From NCBI RefSeq assembly GCF_000211815.1, contig NZ_GL890852.1, positions 8,018 through 65,838 of the forward strand: a DNA stretch of 57,821 bases, given 5' to 3'. This document shows, in pieces, positions 1 through 8,846 of this stretch (position 1 is its first letter; every line of letters begins with the position of its first letter). Source of the DNA: Moorena producens 3L (GTDB lineage Bacteria > Cyanobacteriota > Cyanobacteriia > Cyanobacteriales > Coleofasciculaceae). A model generated the notes under the pieces. That model saw only the letters and a program-made list of their open reading frames with translations, searched no databases and had not been told where the DNA came from. The position numbers and the translations under genes were made by a program.

Positions 1-147
1 ATAGCACTTCTGGAGGGGAATCGAACCATGCTCAAGCTTCCCCCTTATTAAGGGGACGGGAGGGGATCCCATTGCAGCACTAAAGTTGAACAGGTCGCCC
101 GTACCCAGATTATTGAGAATTGGGTATCTCAGGATAAGCCAGAGCAC

Positions 148-3100
148 TTGAAGACCATACGCGATCGCATTCTCAGAAATGAGCAACGGGCCAGTAGGCT
201 GTTAGGATTGTATCAGCAGGTATTAGATCAGGGTAGTCTTGCCGCTGATGGCAGTGAAGAACAGACGGAATTAAGGCTATCGGGGTTGGTAGTGGAGCGG
301 GATGGGTATTTAAAAGTTAACAACCGGATTTATGGCAGTGTTTTCGATAGCGATTGGGTTAAGCAGGAATTGGCTAGACTGCGTCCATACTCTGAAGCCT
401 TTACCGCTTGGGTTGAGTCTGGGTGTAAAGATGAAGCTCGTTTGTTGCGGGGGGTGGCGTTAGAGAATGCTCAAGCTTGGGCTAGGGGTAAAAGTTTGAG
501 CGATTTGGATTATCAGTTTTTAGCTGCTGGTCAGGAATTAGACCGCAGGGTACTGGCAGAAGAAAGTCGAATATTAGCTAAGGCCAATGATACCTTAACT
601 GAAGCTCAACAGAAAGCCAAGAGAACTATACTCATAGGGGGTATTAGTCTAGGTTTGTTCTCAGTGGTAGCAATAATTATTGCTATGATAACTGCTGAAA
701 AAATACAAGAAGCTAAAACAGGTGCGCGACTAGAACAACAAGGGGTTAATATTTTACGACGGTTACCAGGGGATAATGGTTACTATGGCAATCGAGAGCT
801 TTTATACTCAGCCATGGAGACTGGGCAACAGCTCTTTAATATCGTCAAAGATGGTCGCCCTTTGGATAACTATCCTGCCATCAGTCCTATCTATGCTCTA
901 CAGCAGAGTCTTAGTAAATTCAGAGAAAAGAGAATATTTCGAGGACATCAAGACTGGGTAAGGAGTGTAAGTTTTAGTCCCGATGGTAAAACCCTCGCTA
1001 CGGCATCAGCGGACAATACGGTCAGAGTTTGGGATTTACAGGGCAATCAATTAGCTCTGTTGAAAGGACATCAAGGCTCGGTAAGGAGTGTAAGTTTTAG
1101 CCCCGATGGTAAGATGCTAGCTACGGCATCAGATAGTACGATGCTGACTGAGGATAAAACAGAGGACACAACTGTTAGAGTCTGGGATTTACAGGGCAAT
1201 CCATTAGCTGTGTTAAGAGGACATGAAGGCTGGGTAAGAAGTGTAAGTTTTAGCCCCGATGGTAAAACTCTGGCTACCGCATCAGACAAAACTGTCAGAG
1301 TTTGGGATTTAGAAGGAAATCAATTAGCACTGTTGAAAGGACATCGATTCTGGGTAAATAGTGTAAGTTTTAGCCGAGATGGTAAAACTCTGGCTACCGC
1401 ATCATTCGACAATACTATCATACTCTGGGATTTACAGGGCAATCCATTAGTAATGTTGAGAGGACATCAAGACTCGGTAAATAGTTTAAGTTTTAACCGA
1501 AATGGTAAAAGGCTAGCTACGGCATCATCTGACAGTACTATCAGACTTTGGGATTTACAGGGCAATCCACTAGCTGTGTTGAGAGGACATCAAGGCTCGG
1601 TAAATAGTTTAAGTTTCAGCCCTGATGGTAAAACCCTGGCTACAGCATCATCTGACCGTACTGTCAGACTCTGGAATTCAAAGGGCAATCAATTAGCTCT
1701 GTTTCAAGGATATCGACGCTCGGTAAATAGTGTAAGTTTTAGTCCTGATGGTAAAGCCCTGGCTATGGCATTATCGGACGGAACTGTCAGATTCTGGGAT
1801 TTACAGGGCAATCGATTAGGTCTGTCTCAAGGATATCAAGACCGGGTAAATCGACGCTCGGTAATAAGTATAAGTTTTAGCTCCGATGCTAAAATGCTGG
1901 CGACAGAATCAGATGACCATACTGTTAGACTCTGGGATTTACAGGGCAATCGATTAGTTCTTTTGAAAGGATATCGACGCTCGGTAAATAGTGTAAGTTT
2001 TAGCCGAGATGGTAAAACCCTCGCTACGGTATCATATGACAAAACGGTCAGACTCTGGGATTTACAAGGAAAGCAATTAGCACTGTTGAAAGGACATCAA
2101 GGCTCGATAGAAAGTGTAAGTTTTAGCCGAGATGGTAAAACTCTGGCTACGGCATCAGAGGACAAAACGGTCAGACTCTGGGATTTACAGGGCAATCCAT
2201 TAGCTGTGTTGAGAGGACATCAAAACTCGGTAATAAGTGTAAGGTTTAGCCGAGATGGTCAGATGCTGGCTACGGCATCAGAGGACAAAACGGTCAGACT
2301 CTGGGATTTACAGGGCAATCCATTAGCTGTGTTGAGAGGACATCAACCCTCGGTAAAAAGTATAAGCTTTAGCCGAGATGGTAAAACCCTGGCTACGGCA
2401 TCATACGACAAAACAGTCAGACTCTGGGATTTACAAGGAAATCAATTAGCACTGTTGAAAGGACATGAAGGATCGGTAAATAGTGTAAGTTTTAGCCGAG
2501 ATGGTAAAACTCTGGCTACGGCATCAGAGGACAAAACGGTCAGACTCTGGGATTTACAGGGCAATCCATTAGCTGTGTTGAGAGGACATCAAAACTCGGT
2601 AATAAGTGTAAGGTTTAGCCGAGATGGTCAGATGCTGGCTACGGCATCAGAGGACAAAACGGTCAGACTCTGGGATTTACAGGGCAATCCATTAGCTGTG
2701 TTGAGAGGACATCAACCCTCGGTAAAGAGTGTAAGTTTTAGCCCCGATGGTAAGATGCTGGCTACGACATCAGGGCGCACTGTCAGACTCAGGCAAGTTG
2801 AAGATTTAGGTGAGATGCTGGCTCGGGGCTGTAAGTTGCTTGAAGATTACTTTGTGGAGAATTTTGAAGCTTTAGAAACTTTAACCACATGCCAAGATTT
2901 AGTTGACAAAGTAGCAGTATCTCCCGGTCTTGTCAAACAAGGTGAGACGTTAGCAAAAGAGGGGGATGTCGATGGTGCTATTGCTAAGTTTCAAAAAGCC
3001 AAAGAATGGAATCCGGAGCTAGAATTAAACCCAGAGATAAAAGCTAAACAGCTAGCAGCACCCGGTAAAGTTAAACAAGGTGATAATTTAGCCAAACAAG

Positions 3101-3639
3101 GAAAAATAGCCCAAGCAATATCTACTTATAAAGAAGCACAACAACTAGACCCAAACTTAGAAATTTCTTCTCAATCTTGGAATTATATCTGTTACTTTGG
3201 TAGTCTCCATGGATATGCTACTAATGTGATGGATATCTGTGAAAAAGCAGTAGCTAAAGAGCCTGAAAATGGACTATTGAAGGAGGGTCGTGGATTGGCT
3301 AGGGCTCTGACTGGAGATACAGCAGGAGCGATATCAGACTTTCAGGCATTTTTAGAGTGGATTGACCAGAGGTATTCATCGATGGGCAATCATGGACGTA
3401 TACCAGGATTACAAAGTTACAAAAAACAACAGCAACAATGGATAGATGAACTCCGCGCTGGGAAGAATCCTTTTACGGAAGAGGTGTTGAAGAGTTTACG
3501 GGTCTTCGGGACTTTTGATACTAGAGCTCAAACATTTATAAGACGCTCGAGCATAAATTTTCGCGGCTCTATCGGCGTTCCTGAGCAGCGAAATGAGCGA
3601 AATGATTTAACCATAAAGGGAGATGTTTTTATATTTTAA
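148..3639 (+). CDS. WD40-repeat/TPR protein, N-terminally truncated
   Basis: Large WD40 protein of the cyanobacterial class that normally has an N-terminal AAA-like (AAA_35/STAND) domain, a membrane helix, WD40 propellers and a TPR tail. Seen: residues about 1-150 match the region that normally follows the ATPase (RDRILRNEQRASRLLG, SLSDLDYQFL). A hydrophobic helix lies at about 161-186. Fifteen WD40 repeats run from about 268 to 888, enough for two seven-bladed propellers, followed by a TPR-like segment around 930-1100. The ATPase half is missing. The same frame is open and family-like (VARTQIIENW) back to base 52, where a stop lies just upstream (49-51), so the TTG at 148 is only a nominal start. 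The last ~35 residues look like read-through. It may be a decaying gene or an expressed scaffold; WD40 identity is certain, function unknown. Confidence 0.85.
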   Translation: MKTIRDRILRNEQRASRLLGLYQQVLDQGSLAADGSEEQTELRLSGLVVERDGYLKVNNRIYGSVFDSDWVKQELARLRPYSEAFTAWVESGCKDEARLLRGVALENAQAWARGKSLSDLDYQFLAAGQELDRRVLAEESRILAKANDTLTEAQQKAKRTILIGGISLGLFSVVAIIIAMITAEKIQEAKTGARLEQQGVNILRRLPGDNGYYGNRELLYSAMETGQQLFNIVKDGRPLDNYPAISPIYALQQSLSKFREKRIFRGHQDWVRSVSFSPDGKTLATASADNTVRVWDLQGNQLALLKGHQGSVRSVSFSPDGKMLATASDSTMLTEDKTEDTTVRVWDLQGNPLAVLRGHEGWVRSVSFSPDGKTLATASDKTVRVWDLEGNQLALLKGHRFWVNSVSFSRDGKTLATASFDNTIILWDLQGNPLVMLRGHQDSVNSLSFNRNGKRLATASSDSTIRLWDLQGNPLAVLRGHQGSVNSLSFSPDGKTLATASSDRTVRLWNSKGNQLALFQGYRRSVNSVSFSPDGKALAMALSDGTVRFWDLQGNRLGLSQGYQDRVNRRSVISISFSSDAKMLATESDDHTVRLWDLQGNRLVLLKGYRRSVNSVSFSRDGKTLATVSYDKTVRLWDLQGKQLALLKGHQGSIESVSFSRDGKTLATASEDKTVRLWDLQGNPLAVLRGHQNSVISVRFSRDGQMLATASEDKTVRLWDLQGNPLAVLRGHQPSVKSISFSRDGKTLATASYDKTVRLWDLQGNQLALLKGHEGSVNSVSFSRDGKTLATASEDKTVRLWDLQGNPLAVLRGHQNSVISVRFSRDGQMLATASEDKTVRLWDLQGNPLAVLRGHQPSVKSVSFSPDGKMLATTSGRTVRLRQVEDLGEMLARGCKLLEDYFVENFEALETLTTCQDLVDKVAVSPGLVKQGETLAKEGDVDGAIAKFQKAKEWNPELELNPEIKAKQLAAPGKVKQGDNLAKQGKIAQAISTYKEAQQLDPNLEISSQSWNYICYFGSLHGYATNVMDICEKAVAKEPENGLLKEGRGLARALTGDTAGAISDFQAFLEWIDQRYSSMGNHGRIPGLQSYKKQQQQWIDELRAGKNPFTEEVLKSLRVFGTFDTRAQTFIRRSSINFRGSIGVPEQRNERNDLTIKGDVFIF
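2113..2726 (+). repeat. Identical 245-bp internal duplication in the WD40 gene
   Basis: Bases 2113-2357 recur without a mismatch at 2482-2726, an offset of 369 bp (exactly three 41-residue WD40 blades). The copies span blades 10-12 and 13-15. Identity at synonymous sites points to a very recent duplication or gene conversion. Confidence 0.93.
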
Positions 3640-3702
3640 ATAATAAACAATAAATCTACTTTATAATTCTCAAATTGCTTAGGACATATTTCTTTTATCT
3701 GC

Positions 3703-3755
3703 TCCCGACTCCCGACTCCTGATTCCCGATTCCCGACTCCCGATTCCCGATTCCC
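3703..3755. repeat. Heptamer tandem repeat (STRR), unit TCCCGAY
   Basis: About seven head-to-tail copies of TCCCGAC/TCCCGAT lie downstream of the WD40 gene. This is the heptanucleotide class known as STRR in filamentous cyanobacteria. Confidence 0.85.
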
Positions 3756-3789
3756 TCAAGACTTTGTTACAAAATTTTTCAAAATATGT

Positions 3790-3795
3790 TATAAT
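3790..3795 (+). promoter_or_regulatory. Possible -10 box of the small-protein gene
   Basis: TATAAT lies in a very AT-rich stretch just after an STRR and before a structured leader. No well-spaced -35 box is clear. Transcription starting near 3800 is inference. Confidence 0.3.
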
Positions 3796-3823
3796 AAAAT
3801 ATTTTTGTGTTATAGTAGAAGAG

Positions 3824-3889
3824 TGGGCGCTGAGACGCCCAGAGTCAAGAGCTAGCCCGGGGACACTGGAACATCAACGGGCTAGCTCT
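3824..3889 (+). promoter_or_regulatory. Structured 5' leader with two hairpins
   Basis: Two adjacent stem-loops precede the small gene at 3920. The first is TGGGCG (3824-3829) with CGCCCA (3836-3841). The second is a perfect 12-bp stem, AGAGCTAGCCCG (3848-3859) with CGGGCTAGCTCT (3878-3889), enclosing an 18-nt loop. The stem ends 13 nt before a strong AAGGAG ribosome binding site at 3903-3908. It matches no riboswitch class I can recall. Confidence 0.45.
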
Positions 3890-3919
3890 GGCTCCCCTAT
3901 CAAAGGAGATAGTTTAATT

Positions 3920-4114
3920 ATGAGTTATTCTGAACGGCTTCACCCGTGGGTGGTAATTAGGCTGCTACCACAAATGCAGCGAGTTGTTGTTGCTCGCTTT
4001 CGCAATCGGTCGGATGCCGAGGGACATTTGTGGGCCCTGAAACGATTAATGCCTGATGCGGAATTTATAATTATTTTTGATGTCGGGAATAATCCGATAA
4101 ATCCTAGGGAATAG
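3920..4114 (+). CDS. Conserved small cyanobacterial protein, 64 aa
   Basis: Small protein (MSYSERLHPWVVIRLLP...) without a signal peptide or clear membrane helix. Similar short proteins occur in cyanobacteria, but I know no function. I chose the ATG at 3920 because AAGGAG lies 11 nt upstream. The open frame extends further 5' only through the structured leader, so a longer form is unlikely. The end of the frame runs into a heptamer repeat (AGGGAAT units), which supplies the last residues and the stop codon, so the C-terminus is recent. It stands alone between the WD40 gene and the NifU-like gene. Confidence 0.6.
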   Translation: MSYSERLHPWVVIRLLPQMQRVVVARFRNRSDAEGHLWALKRLMPDAEFIIIFDVGNNPINPRE

Positions 4115-4134
4115 GGAATAGGGAATAGGGAACA
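4105..4134. repeat. STRR heptamer, unit AGGGAAT
   Basis: About four tandem copies, overlapping the end of the 64-aa gene and contributing its stop codon. Confidence 0.85.
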
Positions 4135-4416
4135 GGCTGACTGCCGGACACAAGTGCCTCAAAGCCTGATTATGCCTAGGTGATGGGATGCAGGTTTTGA
4201 GCGGACGGTCCGAGACAACTGGTAGAAAAGAGCGATTGACCTTTGGTCACCCTACGGGAAGGTTGGCTATAGAGGATCAGACATGGTGCGATCGCTATCC
4301 TAAACCTTAACCATGATATCGGTCATCAGTCATCAGTCCTTACTCATCAGTCATTTCTCACAGAAAGCTACCATTAACATAGTTATCATGAAATTACAAT
4401 GTAGCTGAGGTTTATT
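4115..4416. other. Intergenic region without a gene
   Basis: Apart from the STRR at its left edge it holds short ATCAGTC-type repeats (about 4319-4357) and a CCCTACGGGAAGG motif near 4250 that also occurs elsewhere in the window. Nothing protein-like is seen. The promoter of the nfu gene should lie near its right end. Confidence 0.5.
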
Positions 4417-4659
4417 ATGTCAGAAACAATGGCACTCACTCCAGAAAATGTTGAAACAGTCCTGGATGAGATGCGTCCTTACCTGATGGCTGACGGTGGG
4501 AATGTGGAGCTAGTTGAGTTAGATGGTCCGACTGTTAAATTAAGACTTCAGGGAGCCTGCGGGTCTTGCCCTAGCTCTACCATGACCCTGAGAATGGGGA
4601 TTGAGCGCCGCTTAAAGGAATTTATCCCTGAAATCCTTGAAGTGGAGCAAGTAATCTAA
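4417..4659 (+). CDS. nfu: NifU-like Fe-S cluster scaffold (Nfu)
   Basis: Stand-alone NifU C-terminal domain (80 aa), a scaffold that binds a labile [4Fe-4S] cluster and passes it to apo-proteins in the cytosol. The cluster-binding CxxC is visible as ACGSCPSS after the conserved MADGGNVELVELDG stretch. Length and order match cyanobacterial Nfu, which is the main Fe-S scaffold in these organisms, serving photosystem I among others. Translation starts at ATG 4417, a few bases after a GAGG-like motif. It appears to be a single-gene unit, with no suf or nif genes nearby. Confidence 0.93.
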   Translation: MSETMALTPENVETVLDEMRPYLMADGGNVELVELDGPTVKLRLQGACGSCPSSTMTLRMGIERRLKEFIPEILEVEQVI

Positions 4660-5015
4660 GCTGAATACTCAGTTAATGAGTGGGGAGTGCTGAGTGTTCA
4701 GCCGATTATAGCTGTTCTCATCTTGGATCGGAGAAAGTAGGGGCACGATCAGATCGTGTTCCTACAAAACAACTGTCTTCTAAACCATTGCTAATGGCTA
4801 TAGCACTTACATTTTAGTTGTTAACATAATCCCTGAGGGAAAAGCTTCCAGGCAAAAGGCAAGAGGCCAAATAAATATAATAAAGTATATAGGGATTTTG
4901 GGTAATTTCAAAAAACTGTAACTATTTTTTACAATGAATTGTCAAATCTGATCAGATGTCTTAATAATGACTAACTAATAAAATAATTAAATAATTAAAT
5001 TAATAAACCAATAAA
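4660..5015. other. Intergenic region between convergent genes
   Basis: Between the convergent nfu and EAL genes. A hairpin CACGAT/ATCGTG extended by TAGG/CCTA lies around 4738-4764 and could act in 3'-end formation. The rest is AT-rich with no coding signal. Confidence 0.4.
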
Positions 5016-6752
5016 TTATCCCAGAGAAGAGAGTGAAAGCCTTTTACCAGTACTAAGCCATTCTGTGAAGGTTGGAGCCGATAATGGAGGACTGAAGCAA
5101 TAACCCTGAATTTCATCACACTTATGACCACACAGGAACGCCAGTTGGCTAGCTGTCTCCACCCCTTCCGCTACCACCTTCAAGTTGAGACTGTGAGCCA
5201 TTTGCAAAATCGCAGTCGTAATGGCTTCGTTTTTTACATCCTCTGTAAGTTGGCAAACGAAAGAACGGTCAATTTTTAACACATCAAAGGGAAATAGTCT
5301 CAGATAGCTCAGAGAACAGTAACCGGTTCCAAAATCATCAATCGAGATCTGAATACCAAAGGACTTTAACTCTTTTAAGGTAGCGATCGCATGGTTGGGA
5401 TTGTCCATGAGGGTACTTTCGGTTAATTCCAATTGCAAATATCTCGGGTCAAGTTCGGTTTCTTCAAGAATTGCTAGGATTGAGTTACTGAGATTGGGTT
5501 GATTAAACTGATGTCCCGATAAATTTACAGCGATTTGTACTGGGGACAACCCTTGAGTTTGCCAGAGTTTGGCTTGGGTACAGGCTTTTCGCAGTACCCA
5601 CTCTCCTAGAGGCACAATCAAACCAGTTTTCTCAGCTAGGGGAATGAATTTAGCTGGAGAGATTGCTCCCAATGCTCGATGATGCCAACGGATTAAGGCT
5701 TCTGCTCCCTCGATTTCTCCAGTTCTCAGATTTACTTTGGGCTGATAGTAAACTTGAAGTTCATCCTTTGGCAATGCTTGGCGCAATTGTAATTCTAGCC
5801 ATAGGGCTTGTTGGGATTTGTCACCAATCGAAGCAATATAAAATTCGTAAGCCTTCTGTCCTTTTTGTCCAGCATTTTCTCTGGCTCCGTTGGCATGGGT
5901 GATCAGGGTATTTAGATCAAGAGCATCCCTACCAAAGCAGGCGATGCCGATTCTAGGGGTCAGGACAATCTCATATTCTCCTATAGTAAAGGGTAAGGAT
6001 AAAGCATCGATCAGTGTTTCCGCCATTTGCCCTATCTCTGTCTGGTTAATTGTAGTAGCTAGCAAGATCACAAATTGATCTATCCCTAACTGAGCCACTG
6101 TATCCAAAGGTCCAACCCTACCAAGAAGTCGTTTGGCCACGGCCTGAAGTAACAAATCACCACTAACAGGGCCTAGGGTATTGTTGATCTGGTTGAGTTG
6201 GTCAAAGCTTAAAGACAGCACTGGCAGACGACGATAACGTCCCTGTCGTTGGAGCAGTAGTTGATTAAATCGCTCTTCTAGCAAGAGTCGGTTCGGCAAG
6301 TTAGTAACCTGGTCATAACGGAGTAGGTAGTTCAGTTGAGCTTGGACTTTTTTCAGTTCAAGATGATGGCGCTTGGTTTGATAAAGTCGTTTTTGTAGTC
6401 GAGTAGCGATCGCATCTAGCAATTCTTCGCGCTTAACAGGCTTGATCAGATAATCATCAGCCCCTAACCTCATCACCATACGCCAATCTGACCAGTCAGC
6501 TTTGGAGCTGAGGAAAATAAAGGGAATCGCAGCAGTGACGGGATCTTCCTGTAGAGTCTTTAAAACACCATAACCATCTAGCTGAGGTATGATTATATCA
6601 CAAATAATTAAATCTGGCTGCTGGTTTTGAGCAAGCTTGACCCCACTGTTACCGTTGTCACTACTAATCGTCTCGAACCCTTCTGCTCTGAGCAGCGTGA
6701 GTAGCTTCTTCCGAATTATTGGCTCGTCTTCAATTACTAGAATCTTATTCAT
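5016..6752 (-). CDS. Response regulator with degenerate GGDEF and intact EAL domain
   Basis: 578 aa, cytosolic: receiver (1-120, phospho-acceptor Asp52, Lys104), a helical linker (~120-145), GGDEF (~146-310) and EAL (~320-570). The GGDEF signature is replaced by LGIDQF (222-227), so diguanylate cyclase activity is unlikely. The EAL domain keeps its phosphodiesterase residues: EAL at 351-353, Asn410, ELTES near 442, DDFGTGY at 472-478, Lys493, EGVET at 529 and Gln549. It therefore most likely hydrolyses cyclic di-GMP under control of receiver phosphorylation, with the dead GGDEF perhaps sensing GTP. No histidine kinase is adjacent, so the partner is unknown. It is transcribed convergently with nfu. 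Confidence 0.92.
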   Translation of the reverse strand: MNKILVIEDEPIIRKKLLTLLRAEGFETISSDNGNSGVKLAQNQQPDLIICDIIIPQLDGYGVLKTLQEDPVTAAIPFIFLSSKADWSDWRMVMRLGADDYLIKPVKREELLDAIATRLQKRLYQTKRHHLELKKVQAQLNYLLRYDQVTNLPNRLLLEERFNQLLLQRQGRYRRLPVLSLSFDQLNQINNTLGPVSGDLLLQAVAKRLLGRVGPLDTVAQLGIDQFVILLATTINQTEIGQMAETLIDALSLPFTIGEYEIVLTPRIGIACFGRDALDLNTLITHANGARENAGQKGQKAYEFYIASIGDKSQQALWLELQLRQALPKDELQVYYQPKVNLRTGEIEGAEALIRWHHRALGAISPAKFIPLAEKTGLIVPLGEWVLRKACTQAKLWQTQGLSPVQIAVNLSGHQFNQPNLSNSILAILEETELDPRYLQLELTESTLMDNPNHAIATLKELKSFGIQISIDDFGTGYCSLSYLRLFPFDVLKIDRSFVCQLTEDVKNEAITTAILQMAHSLNLKVVAEGVETASQLAFLCGHKCDEIQGYCFSPPLSAPTFTEWLSTGKRLSLSSLG

Positions 6753-7050
6753 AGTTCTTTGGACTTAAATCAAGTGTAGTGGACATAGAAGGTGATCTTG
6801 AACAAGGTTTTGCGAAGGAACAGGGTAAAGATCTAACCAGGGATTTCAATACTGCAAGGGATCCCCCACAGTCGGATCACAGTAGCGAAACCCGATTTCC
6901 TTGGTGTAGCTGAATTTCGGTACGGGTGTCGGCTACTAACTCAGTAGTATTGGGAGGTATGTGACCTAGACTTGGTATCAGTATAGCGGTTTTTAATCTA
7001 GTAAGGTACAAGTTTTTGGGTTTTAGGGAGCAGGGACTTCGGAAGAGGGA

Positions 7051-7171
7051 GGGTGCATCTCATATTTGTAAAAAAGATCTCAAGTGTGGGGCCCGGGCGC
7101 GGGGCGGGGGCGCGGGGAGTGTGGGAATTTTCTCCCGAATTTTTGCCTAATTGCAAAACTGAGATGCACCC
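7051..7171. mobile_element. MITE-like element with about 21-bp terminal inverted repeats
   Basis: GGGTGCATCTCA at 7051-7062 is repeated inverted at 7160-7171. With three mismatches the inverted repeat extends to 21 bp. AAGAGGGA flanks it on both sides (7043-7050, 7172-7179), as expected of an 8-bp target duplication, although the flank is itself part of an AGGGAAG repeat. The interior is G/C-rich and non-coding. Confidence 0.55.
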
Positions 7172-7278
7172 AAGAGGGAAGAGGGAAGAGGGAAGAGGAA
7201 CCCACCCCTAACCCCTCCCAGGAGGGGAAGAGGGAAGAGGAACCCACCCCTAACCCCTCCCAGGAGGGGAAGAGGGAA
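7172..7278. repeat. AGGGAAG heptamers with two 42-bp units
   Basis: AGGGAAG heptamers, then two tandem 42-bp units (CCCACCCCTAACCCCTCCC plus a purine half) whose starts lie at 7201 and 7243. Confidence 0.85.
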
Positions 7279-7470
7279 GAGGGAAAAAAATATGTGTACC
7301 TCATGAGGATAAAAAGCGCTATGCTGAGGTCAGCAGATACTTCATCATTGTTTTCTGTTGGTAGTTGCTTTCAAATATTAACTGAGTATCTTGGTCTCTT
7401 AATTCCCTGTGAAATTTTATTTCTTAAAATCAAAAAAAAACCATGCTTGATTTTGATTAATTAGGGTAAA

Positions 7471-7590
7471 TATAGCAGTCGCCAGGGCAGTTATAACATG
7501 ACAAAAGTCTCAAACCTAAGTAAGCGCAATAGTTTGACTTCTGGCTTCTGACTTCTGACTTCTGACTTCTGACTTCTGACTTCTGCTATA
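7471..7590. mobile_element. Dispersed element D, copy 1 (unoccupied)
   Basis: 120-bp repeat with termini TATAGCAG ... CTGCTATA, containing CGCCAGGGCAGTT and ending in an array of TTCTGAC heptamers. A second copy at 12033-12237 shares both ends and most of the interior but carries an extra ~100-bp palindromic insert. Confidence 0.7.
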
Positions 7591-8846
7591 TAATTCCACA
7601 TTTGTATAAGAGATTACACGTTTAATATTAGTCACCAAACCTTCACATTATTACGATTAAATTATTTGACCCTAATTTAATCGTAATAATTATCGTTACC
7701 ATGGCATTTATTCCACCCTTTTTAAAAAGTAAATATTCTCAGTACCTTATGTCAATAAACATCTCTATACAATTTGTTAAAGCACTTGTAATTAGTTTAA
7801 TAAAATTCGATTATTATTAATCAGCCGTCAAAATTTATGAGCTATCCATCCGGTTTTTTTTATCAAAACCTATTTTTGTAATAATTGGACTGTAATTTAG
7901 CGTAATTTTGCTGAATTGGGTATATAAATAAGATAATAGTCATTCAAATGGCACATTTAAATTGATACTTTTTGATGTAAAGGTTGATTAATAAGCTTTA
8001 ACACTGAGCAGAGATCCATCATGATTGCCCCGCACCCAAGTTCGGGACGCGGTCAACCGTTAACCCTCAGTCAACCCTCAACATCACCCTGTAACTTTTC
8101 CTGTGCCAATTAATTAGATGGTTAACAACTTACTAAGCTTACAAGCGGGTTTATAAACGAGTTGTAAACACCCAGAAGCCCAAAAGTTATTGTATTGCCG
8201 GTCTCTTGTCCGCCTGCTCGTTCACCACCTATTTATTATTGCTATATAATTATTTAATTTTAAGTAATTTTTATCCCAATAACTCATAGAGTTAATCATT
8301 ATAATTTTCCTCACATCTAAAACACTAGATCAGTTATTAATTAATCTATTGTCCCCGAAGCGGGGGATTAGCGCATCAACCGTATGACTAAATAAGTATG
8401 AGCATAATCACTTAATTTAGCTTAGATAGGTTATAGTTATTTTACTTATGCCCTTCGATCTAGCTAACATCACCGACATTGACCCTGAAGTCATACCTAT
8501 AAGTCATACCTATCTGCTGCTGTAACCCCCTTTGCCTAGCTAGTTATAGCAATGACTCCAGTACTATAACCTGCTACTAGAAAAAAAAAGCAACTAAAGG
8601 AAATATTTAGTACTTATGGCTGATAGTTTACGACCTATTACGTATTTTTACATATGGACTTCAAAGTGACTACTATAGAAAATCCGTTAAATCTCCAATG
8701 CCTAAAGCACCTTAGGTGAGTTTTCCTAGATATGGAAGGCTAGCCTAGCTTGATAACAAGCTACTAGTTAACAACCAGGGTCAGTATCATCCTAGACCCC
8801 GGGAGTATTTATATATCTTTGTGTTCTCAATTAGGGAAAATCCTCC

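Larger units (their letters stand above)
6753..8846. other. 2.1-kb gene-free, repeat-rich region
   Basis: No convincing gene. Short frames around 7080-7464 are made of G/C-rich and heptamer repeats and lack protein-like composition. Contents: MITE candidate (7051-7171), purine repeat array (7172-7278), element D (7471-7590), a very AT-rich stretch (7600-8300), a small CCCC-gaagc-GGGG hairpin near 8353, then about 450 bp leading to the surface-protein locus, which could hold a long 5' leader. Confidence 0.6.

Noticed and set aside
1..30. GGTTCGATTCCCCTCC on the minus strand resembling a tRNA T-arm
   Set aside because: Stem bases do not pair and no acceptor or anticodon arm can be built from the neighbouring sequence.
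1071..1289. Minus-strand frames under the WD40 repeats
   Set aside because: Shadow of the repetitive coding strand; no independent signals.
7080..7464. Open frames on both strands over the GC-rich and AGGGAAG region
   Set aside because: Translations are built from repeat units and lack a ribosome binding site or family match; best explained by the MITE and repeats.
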